A stretch of 8,380 bases of DNA from an uncultured Spirochaetales bacterium (GTDB lineage Bacteria; Spirochaetota; Spirochaetia; Sphaerochaetales; Sphaerochaetaceae), in contig CAKQTF010000035.1 in the NCBI GenBank assembly GCA_934276695.1, positions 1 through 8,380 on the forward strand, in the 5' to 3' direction. Positions 5,293 through 8,380 of this stretch are shown here, in pieces. The notes below the pieces were generated by a model, which was given only the letters and a program-made list of their open reading frames with translations, searched no databases and was not told the DNA's origin. The first letter of the stretch is position 1, and each line of letters begins with the position of its first letter. The position numbers and the translations under genes are program-made.

Positions 5293-5868
5293 ATGGCAGA
5301 TTACCCTTATGATCCATGGCAGAAATGCCAGACAAGATCAGGACTAGCAGCAGATCTCGTGATTTCCGCACTTCAGAAGGAAATCAGAAGAAACCATCCA
5401 GAGAATGCAGCAACGCTCGCATATGAGATGCTGATCACGAGCGAGGACATGGAAGAGTACCTCTGGTTCCGCCTGAAGACAATCAGCGTTGAGGATGTCG
5501 GATTCGGCACACCTATGGCTCCAGTGCTCATCGGAGTCATGGACCAGATGAGGAAGACATTCAAGCAGCCTGGGGACAGAGGCCTGCTTGCAATACATGC
5601 GGTGCGCTACCTATGCCAGTGCCAGAAGGACAGATCAAGCGATGAGATGTACAACTGGATAATCAAGGAATACAAGAGCGGCAACCTCAGACCGCAGATC
5701 CCAGACTATGCAGTAGATAAGCATACCCTCCAGGGACAGCTCGAGGGAAAGGATGAAGACTACTTCTACTCAACTGGCTCCCAGGTCTCTCCAGAGTGGG
5801 AAGACAGAGACAGAACATACAGAGAAAGAATCCTGAAGATTCTCGAAGAACAGAAAAAAGAAAACTAA
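5293..5868 (+). CDS. Stand-alone RarA/MgsA C-terminal-like protein, function unknown
   Basis: 191 residues, no signal peptide or membrane segment, so cytoplasmic. The sequence recalls the C-terminal, tetramer-forming part of the replication-associated ATPase RarA/MgsA: an early helix SALQKEIRR (25-33) with HPENAATLAYEML, then LWFRLKTISVEDVGFGTP (57-74; compare the RarA stretch around SEDVG), AIHAVRYLCQCQKDRSSDEM (100-119), and a tail with IPDYAVDKHT (136-145). No Walker A or B motif is present, so it cannot be an ATPase itself. It is complete: good AAGGAG site, normal stop, no remnant ATPase sequence upstream. It heads the sugar-transport operon, with only 22 nt between its stop and the next start. 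I recognise the family resemblance from memory but not a function; a structural or regulatory role in sugar metabolism would be speculation. Confidence 0.72.
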   Translation: MADYPYDPWQKCQTRSGLAADLVISALQKEIRRNHPENAATLAYEMLITSEDMEEYLWFRLKTISVEDVGFGTPMAPVLIGVMDQMRKTFKQPGDRGLLAIHAVRYLCQCQKDRSSDEMYNWIIKEYKSGNLRPQIPDYAVDKHTLQGQLEGKDEDYFYSTGSQVSPEWEDRDRTYRERILKILEEQKKEN

Positions 5869-5877
5869 TTTATTATT

Positions 5878-5882
5878 AGGAG
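5878..5882 (+). promoter_or_regulatory. Ribosome binding site that decides between two ATG codons
   Basis: AGGAG lies only 2 nt before the ATG at 5885 but 8 nt before the in-frame ATG at 5891. The second distance is the normal one, so translation should start at 5891, removing the dipeptide Met-Lys and leaving a conventional MKK signal-peptide start. Confidence 0.7.
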
Positions 5883-5890
5883 ATATGAAA

Positions 5891-7204
5891 ATGAAGAAGC
5901 TGATTTCACTTTTACTTGTCATAGCTCTGGTCTGCTCTGCAGCATTTGCTGGCGGAGCATCTGAGAGCGCTGCTGCAAAGAAAAGCGACACACGCACTGT
6001 GACAGTTGTCTGCCGTGCAAGCTATGTCAATGAGACATGGTTCAACGATATGAATGCTGCATTCGAAGCTGAGACTGGAATCCATGTCGATGTACAGCCT
6101 ACTCCGGGTAACGATGCAGACCATGATGCAAAGGTAAACATCGACCTTCTTGCTGGAAGCAACATCGATGTAATCCCATCACTCGGACCAAAGTTCTACT
6201 ATGACAGAGCAGATGCTGGCTATTTCGCAGCTCTTGATGAGCTTGTAGCAAAGAAGGGACTTGATGCAAAGGCAATCTGGGGCAACTACCTTCCTTACAG
6301 TGATGACGGCCACTTCTATGCTGTTCCTTACAAGCAGGAAGTATACTGTGTCTTCTATAATAAGAACCTCTTCGATAGAGCAGGAGTCCCTTATCCTCAG
6401 GGCCCATGGACATGGGATGAGTATGTCGAGACAGCAAGAAAGGTCACAGACAAGGCAAACGGGATCTATGGCTCATTCATGAATGCAGAGAATCCTTGGA
6501 CAATCATCCAGGCTAAGCAGAAGAACATTCCTCTCTATAAGGCCGATGGAACATGTAACTTCGACGATCCAGCATTCGCAGAGGCAATCAAGTGGTACAA
6601 GGAGCTCGGAGATGAAGGAATCCAGCTTCCTGTCTCTGAGATCAAGAACGAGAACGTCTCGTGGAACTACTATGCAATGGCTGGCGATCACCTTGCAATG
6701 TTCGTTCAGGGCAACTGGTTCACCAGGCTCCTTAACAGCCAGACAGACTATCCAAAGGACTGGGATTACGGTGTAGCACCTACTCCAAGCTCAGGAGCTG
6801 ATGGAAACAACAACTTCGTATCAATGGGTTACTACTCAGTGAACAAGAATGCAGCTCACCCTGATGAAGCTCTTGAGTATGTTCTCTGGCTCGGGCAGAA
6901 CCAGTGGAAGTACGAGGGGCAGATCCCAGCACTCGCATCACTTTCCGCAGAAGAGCAGAACAGAGTATTCTCATCAATTGCTGACGCTTCTCATGGGCAG
7001 GTAACTGTCGATGATCTCTACCAGAACCTGATGAACACAGGAATGGGTGTATCACAGAGCGATATCATCGGAACAGCTGCTGATGAGTACAACAGAATCG
7101 CAAATGCTGAGATTGAGGCATACTGCCTTAACCTGCAGTCACTTGATACAACAATCAAGAATATAGTATCACGTGTAAATGAGGCAATTGCCAACGTACA
7201 GTGA
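5891..7204 (+). CDS. Secreted ABC sugar-binding protein (family 1, CUT1 type)
   Basis: 437 residues from the preferred ATG. The signal peptide MKKLISLLLVIALVCSAAFA is followed by GGASES; cleavage after A20 is expected. C15 is preceded by A-L-V, not a proper lipobox, so this is probably a soluble periplasmic protein. Family 1 binding-protein features are clear: WFNDMNAAFEAETGIHVDV (50-68), IDLLAGSNIDVI (84-95), the hinge-region block FYAVPYKQEVYCVFYNKNLFDRAGVPYP (142-169) and WTWDEYVETARKV (173-185). It should hand a sugar, probably an oligosaccharide or glycoside, to the two permeases encoded just downstream (22 nt to the first). The aromatic-rich sequence (many Trp and Tyr) fits stacking against sugar rings. 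The exact ligand cannot be read. The ATP-binding subunit is not in the window; in Sphaerochaeta-like genomes it may be shared between systems (inference). Confidence 0.93.
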   Translation: MKKLISLLLVIALVCSAAFAGGASESAAAKKSDTRTVTVVCRASYVNETWFNDMNAAFEAETGIHVDVQPTPGNDADHDAKVNIDLLAGSNIDVIPSLGPKFYYDRADAGYFAALDELVAKKGLDAKAIWGNYLPYSDDGHFYAVPYKQEVYCVFYNKNLFDRAGVPYPQGPWTWDEYVETARKVTDKANGIYGSFMNAENPWTIIQAKQKNIPLYKADGTCNFDDPAFAEAIKWYKELGDEGIQLPVSEIKNENVSWNYYAMAGDHLAMFVQGNWFTRLLNSQTDYPKDWDYGVAPTPSSGADGNNNFVSMGYYSVNKNAAHPDEALEYVLWLGQNQWKYEGQIPALASLSAEEQNRVFSSIADASHGQVTVDDLYQNLMNTGMGVSQSDIIGTAADEYNRIANAEIEAYCLNLQSLDTTIKNIVSRVNEAIANVQ

Positions 7205-7226
7205 TTTCAGGAGGTAAGTTGCATAT

Positions 7227-8120
7227 ATGGCCAGGAATGGATTGAAACGCAAGAAGAATGAGAGCATAGCATATCTTTTCATTCTGCCGTTCATCCTGAT
7301 GTTCGCTATCTTCAAGCTCTATCCGATGGTTTATGGATTCTGTGTGAGCTTTCTGGATCGCAACTCAGTGAAGAAGCTTACCTCAACAGCATTCGTGGGC
7401 TTTCAGAACTATGCAAAGGTTCTGAAAAGCCCTACTTTCTGGCAGACGCTCGGACACACGTTCATCTTCGCTGCCGTCTATACATTCTTTGTAATGTTCT
7501 TCGGATACCTGTTCGGGGTTCTATTCAACAGGAAGTTCCGAGGAAGAACAATCGTGAGGACAATGTTCTATATGCCATATGTTACGAATATGATTGCAGT
7601 AGGCATTGTCTTCAAATACCTTCTGAACCCTACAAAGGGACCAGTGAATGCAATTTTCAGGCTTTTCGGTGCAGAAGGTCCTAAATGGCTTTCAAGCCCT
7701 ACAATGGCATTGCCGACTGCAGCTGTCATAGGCGGATGGGTCGCGCTTGCATTCAATATCATAACAGTCCTTGCAGCAATGCAGGACATACCAGAAGACC
7801 TTTACGAGGTCGCTGAGATTGAGGGAGCAACATTCATACAGAAGCTCAGATATGTGATCACTCCTATGCTGATGCCTACTCTCTTCATGCTTCTCACAAT
7901 CACGATAATAAACTCATTCAAGAGCTACACAGCAATCGTAGGACTGACCGATGGCGGTCCTGGAACAAGCTCTAGGACTCTATCCTACCAGATCTACGAA
8001 GACGCTTTCACATATATGAAGTTCGGAATCGCCTCTGCTGAAGGTGTGATATTCACAGGCATCATCATTGCAGTCAACAAGATATTCACAAAAGTGAGGA
8101 CATCATGGGAAAGAAGATAA
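7227..8120 (+). CDS. CUT1 sugar ABC transporter permease, MalF-type
   Basis: 297 residues with six predicted membrane segments: about 14-40, 74-100, 108-132, 160-184, 212-231 and 264-286. Between the fourth and fifth lies the EAA loop, YEVAEIEGATFIQKLRYVIT (193-212), ending in P213-M-L-M-P, which docks on the ATP-binding subunit. The N-terminal pattern (basic start, AYLFILPFILMFAIFKLYPM) and the late motif VGLTDGGPGTSSRTLSYQIYEDAF (238-261, split here as VGLTDGGPG and TLSYQIYEDAF) are typical of UgpA/MalF-like subunits. It forms the inner-membrane channel with the MalG-type protein encoded next. AGGAGG precedes the ATG by 12 nt, slightly long, but no better start is present in frame. The 3' end overlaps the next gene by 16 nt, suggesting translational coupling. 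Confidence 0.95.
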   Translation: MARNGLKRKKNESIAYLFILPFILMFAIFKLYPMVYGFCVSFLDRNSVKKLTSTAFVGFQNYAKVLKSPTFWQTLGHTFIFAAVYTFFVMFFGYLFGVLFNRKFRGRTIVRTMFYMPYVTNMIAVGIVFKYLLNPTKGPVNAIFRLFGAEGPKWLSSPTMALPTAAVIGGWVALAFNIITVLAAMQDIPEDLYEVAEIEGATFIQKLRYVITPMLMPTLFMLLTITIINSFKSYTAIVGLTDGGPGTSSRTLSYQIYEDAFTYMKFGIASAEGVIFTGIIIAVNKIFTKVRTSWERR

Positions 8121-8380
8121 ATGAAAATCACGCAGGACTAGGATTCACGGTCCTGATGTGGGTACTCGGAATCCTGATGCTTCTTCCGTTTGTGATGATG
8201 ATCGTAATATCATTCAGGACCTCCGGCGATACATATAAACCGATATTCACAATCATAAAGCCAACAATCAGGAACTATGCGCAGGTTCTCGGGCATAAGG
8301 ACTTCTTCCACTGGTATGGGAATACGATAATGACTGTAGTGATCACCATAATACTGAGGCTTCTGGTCACAATACCTGCC
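8105..8380 (+). CDS. CUT1 sugar ABC transporter permease, MalG-type, N-terminal part (runs off the right edge)
   Basis: The first 92 residues are visible. They start at the ATG inside the end of the preceding permease gene (16-nt overlap), with TGAGGA 4 nt upstream. Residues 1-10 are hydrophilic; the first membrane segment spans about 13-36 (FTVLMWVLGILMLLPFVMMI); a short periplasmic stretch follows with PTIRNYAQVLGHKDFFHWYGNT (53-74, N-Y-x-x-V and the W-Y-x-N-T pattern of MalG/UgpE proteins); and the second segment begins at about 75 (IMTVVITIILRLLVTIPA). This is the second half of the inner-membrane channel served by the binding protein at 5891-7204. The EAA loop lies outside the window. 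Family assignment is firm from order and motifs; the sugar is unknown. Confidence 0.92.
   Translation, partial: MGKKINENHAGLGFTVLMWVLGILMLLPFVMMIVISFRTSGDTYKPIFTIIKPTIRNYAQVLGHKDFFHWYGNTIMTVVITIILRLLVTIPA

Noticed and set aside
5293..5868. The RarA-like gene as a broken fragment (pseudogene) of rarA
   Set aside because: It has a promoter, a good ribosome site, its own N-terminus and stop, and no ATPase remnant upstream; family features run through its full length.
5891..5956. Lipoprotein signal in the 437-residue binding protein because of Cys15
   Set aside because: The residues before the Cys are A-L-V, lacking the small residue needed at -1; a normal signal peptidase I site AFA|GG follows instead.
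1..8380. Mobile elements, CRISPR arrays, tRNA or rRNA genes
   Set aside because: No transposase or integrase motifs, no regularly spaced repeats with unique spacers, and no recognisable RNA-gene sequence were seen; the intergenic gaps are all about 120 nt or shorter.

Overview
The window looks like part of a carbohydrate (probably sugar-acid) utilisation locus from a spirochaete, most likely a relative of Sphaerochaeta. This assignment is inference. It rests on two secreted binding proteins whose mature ends begin NGSSE and GGASES just after a signal peptide that lacks a lipobox cysteine, a style I associate with Sphaerochaetaceae, together with mid-range GC and abundant CUT1-type sugar transport. 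There are no RNA genes, mobile elements, phage genes or CRISPR arrays.

Layout. Two gene sets diverge from a short regulatory gap at 5173-5292. Reading leftward on the minus strand: an AraC-family regulator (4273-5172), an enolase-superfamily (mandelate racemase/MLE type) dehydratase-like enzyme (3021-4160), a large AlgQ/LplA-like secreted binding protein (1419-2999), a rho-independent terminator (1361-1396), an IclR-family regulator (510-1301), and the first 137 codons of a DapA/NanA-family aldolase (411 to beyond position 1). Reading rightward on the plus strand: a 191-residue protein resembling the C-terminal part of RarA/MgsA without its ATPase (5293-5868), a family 1 sugar-binding protein (5891-7204), a MalF-type permease (7227-8120) and the start of a MalG-type permease (8105 to beyond 8380).

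How the genes may work together. The plus-strand operon would import an oligosaccharide or glycoside. On the minus strand, an enolase-superfamily acid-sugar dehydratase followed by a DapA/NanA-family lyase fits the usual two-step route: aldonate or aldarate to 2-keto-3-deoxy acid, then to pyruvate plus an aldehyde. An IclR regulator, often KdgR-like in such loci, and an AraC regulator would sense intermediates or substrate. The substrate cannot be read from the sequence.

Regulation is unusually legible. The enolase and aldolase genes each have a promoter with a perfect TTGACA -35 box, and the regions just upstream share the 11-mer ATTTGATTTTT (plus-strand orientation). It occurs twice, 20 bp apart, before the enolase gene and once before the aldolase gene, so the two catabolic enzymes may answer to one regulator. 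The aldolase promoter also shows that its most obvious ATG cannot be used, and points to a TTG start. The main curiosities are the ATPase-less RarA-like protein at the head of a sugar-uptake operon, the enolase-superfamily enzyme lacking the Asp of the usual Asp-His dyad, and the binding protein with no adjacent permeases of its own. I see no clearly new defence or mobile system.
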